Below, piece by piece: positions 5,253 to 6,769 of a DNA stretch of 6,769 bases; the stretch's first letter is position 1; each line of letters starts with the position of its first letter. The translations under genes were made by a program, and so were the position numbers. The notes beneath the pieces are model-generated. The model saw nothing but the letters and a program-made list of their open reading frames with translations. It searched no databases and was not told where the DNA came from. The stretch is from Candidatus Aegiribacteria sp. (GTDB taxonomy: Bacteria; Fermentibacterota; Fermentibacteria; Fermentibacterales; Fermentibacteraceae), in NCBI GenBank assembly GCA_030634715.1, contig DAOWAG010000068.1, positions 1-6,769 on the forward strand. Direction: 5' to 3'.

Positions 5253-6769
5253 TTGAGCAACATTGAATCATACGAGAAAGCAATGAAGGACTTTACCTGG
5301 GATATAGCCAGGAATGTCCTGAATTGGAAGGACGATGAACTCCTTAATATCGGGGCCATGTGTTCCGACAGGATTTGCGCCAGGGGGGACGCTGATAAGA
5401 CAGCTCTCATCTGGGAGGGATTTGGTAACAGAACTGCAAAATACACATTTGATGACCTTAGAGTCTACTCAAACGGCTTTGCACAGTTGCTGAAAGAACA
5501 GGGGATCGAGCCTGGGGACAGAGTCTGTATCTTTATGGATAAGAACCCCAGTCTTTACTTTTCATTCCTTGGCATTCTCAAACTTGGAGCTATTGCTCAA
5601 CCGCTTTTTTCCGCGTTTGGTGATGAATCTCTGGAGGTCAGACTGGCCAGCGCCAACACAAAAGCCATTCTTACAACTAAAAAACATGTAAGAAAAGTCA
5701 GGAAGATAAAAGACAGACTTCCTGATCTGAAGAACATCATTGTTGTTGAAGGTGATCCGGCCAAGCTGAAGGACGGCGAAGTCTTCTTTGATGTGGAGAA
5801 CGCGCCTAGAATTGAAGAGTTTGACGTTTATAAATCAGATTCGGAAACACCGTCCGTTCTTCATTATACGTCAGGTACAACAGGGCAGCCCAAGGGTGCT
5901 CTTCATGTTCACAGCTCTGTCTGGGGGCAGGCTCTCACCACAAACTGGGTTCTTGATCTTAAAGATGATGATATTTACTGGTGCACGGCAGATCCTGGTT
6001 GGGTGACCGGTACAAGTTACGGCATCATCGGCCCGTGGTCTCTGGGAGTCACACAGTGTGTTCTTGATTCAGGATTTACTTCTTCTAGATGGTATCAGTT
6101 CATTCAGGATAATAGAATTACTGTCTGGTACTCGGCACCAACTGCTATCAGAGCGCTTATGAAAGATGGCAGTGAACTTGTCAGTGAATATGATCTCTCT
6201 TCATTAAGACATCTTGCCTCAGTTGGAGAACCACTTAACGCTGAAGCTGTCATCTGGAGCGGTGAAGTATTCAATGGCCTGCAGTTCCATGATACATTCT
6301 GGCAGACTGAAACCGGCTCCATGATGATTACGAACTTTCCTGGTATGGAGATACGCCCCGGATCCATGGGAATGCCTTTTCCAGGGATATCTGCTGCTGT
6401 ACTTGATCTGGATTCTCACGAACCGCTTGCAGAACCAGGAAAAGTCGGTCTGATTGCATTCCGTCCTGGATGGCCGTCCATGTTCCGAAGATACTGGAAA
6501 CAGCCCGATGTTTACAGGAGCAAGTTCGTTGGAGCCGCAGAAGACGCAATGCCTGATGAACTAAGAACGAATTCCGATCTCTGGTATGTTTCCGGTGACA
6601 GAGCGAGCATTGATAAAGATGGCTACTACTGGTTTGTGGGACGGGATGACGATGTGATCAACACAGGCGGTCATCTGGTTGGACCTTTTGAGATAGAATC
6701 AGCTCTGGTGGAACATGATGCTATTGCTGAAGCGGCTGCAATTGGCAAGCCTGATGAAGTTAATATGGA
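5253..6769 (+). CDS. acsA: Acetyl-CoA synthetase, AMP-forming (3' end outside window)
   Basis: This enzyme joins acetate, ATP and CoA to give acetyl-CoA, AMP and pyrophosphate through an acetyl-adenylate. The first 505 codons are present and the frame is still open at the window edge; relatives of the AcsA type have about 570 residues, so most of the C-terminal domain with the catalytic lysine is missing. ANL-superfamily motifs occur in order: the phosphate loop YTSGTTGQPKG (205-215), DTFWQTETG (347-355), YVSGDRA (445-451) and the hinge GRDDDVIN (463-470). By analogy with Salmonella Acs, the acetate-pocket residues Val310, Thr311, Val386 and Trp414 correspond to Val251, Thr252, Val324 and Trp350, all conserved, which supports acetate as substrate. 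The position of Acs Arg526 is Leu475 here. The segment GPFEIESAL (477-485) resembles AcsA more than classic Acs, and the N-terminus is shorter than in classic Acs. Propionate or another short acid cannot be excluded. Confidence 0.88.
   Translation, partial: MSNIESYEKAMKDFTWDIARNVLNWKDDELLNIGAMCSDRICARGDADKTALIWEGFGNRTAKYTFDDLRVYSNGFAQLLKEQGIEPGDRVCIFMDKNPSLYFSFLGILKLGAIAQPLFSAFGDESLEVRLASANTKAILTTKKHVRKVRKIKDRLPDLKNIIVVEGDPAKLKDGEVFFDVENAPRIEEFDVYKSDSETPSVLHYTSGTTGQPKGALHVHSSVWGQALTTNWVLDLKDDDIYWCTADPGWVTGTSYGIIGPWSLGVTQCVLDSGFTSSRWYQFIQDNRITVWYSAPTAIRALMKDGSELVSEYDLSSLRHLASVGEPLNAEAVIWSGEVFNGLQFHDTFWQTETGSMMITNFPGMEIRPGSMGMPFPGISAAVLDLDSHEPLAEPGKVGLIAFRPGWPSMFRRYWKQPDVYRSKFVGAAEDAMPDELRTNSDLWYVSGDRASIDKDGYYWFVGRDDDVINTGGHLVGPFEIESALVEHDAIAEAAAIGKPDEVNM

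Noticed and set aside
6104..6549. Minus-strand ORFs of 66-87 codons opposite acsA
   Set aside because: They lie opposite conserved acetyl-CoA synthetase motifs and are shadow frames.

Overview
The window comes from a bacterial chromosome of moderate GC content with ordinary codon use. TGA ends four of the five complete genes and TAG ends the fifth, so the standard bacterial code applies. No rRNA, tRNA, CRISPR array or insertion sequence is visible. The proteins look like those of an uncultured, probably didermal bacterium. I cannot name the phylum from sequence alone; an FCB-group or candidate-phylum lineage is only a guess.

Layout: an AT-rich stretch with no convincing gene (1-287) is followed by four genes on the minus strand and then two on the plus strand. 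In their own reading order the minus-strand genes are a GT-C-type membrane glycosyltransferase-like protein (3310-4698), a 114-nt gap, a four-helix membrane sensor histidine kinase (2008-3195), the ATPase of an ABC-2-type exporter (1054-1998) and its permease (288-1052). The kinase, ATPase and permease are separated by 9 and 1 nt and are almost certainly one transcript. No response regulator is present. A divergent intergenic region (4699-4835) separates these from the plus-strand pair: holo-[acyl-carrier-protein] synthase (acpS, 4836-5207) and an AMP-forming acetyl-CoA synthetase (acsA-like, 5253 to the window edge, incomplete). Both plus-strand genes appear to start at TTG behind good Shine-Dalgarno sequences.

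How they may work together: the kinase-exporter operon suggests a membrane-sensing module controlling or controlled by export of a small molecule or lipid-like substrate, with its regulator encoded elsewhere. The glycosyltransferase would add sugars to a lipid-linked or surface acceptor on the outer face of the inner membrane. On the other strand, AcpS consumes CoA to activate acyl carrier protein and AcsA makes acetyl-CoA from acetate, so both touch CoA and fatty-acid precursor supply. Nothing in the window proves an undescribed system. The most unusual points are the kinase fused by operon to a DrrAB-like exporter with no response regulator, the acpS-acs pairing, a promoter placed for a leaderless transcript, and a non-canonical hinge-region residue in the acetyl-CoA synthetase.
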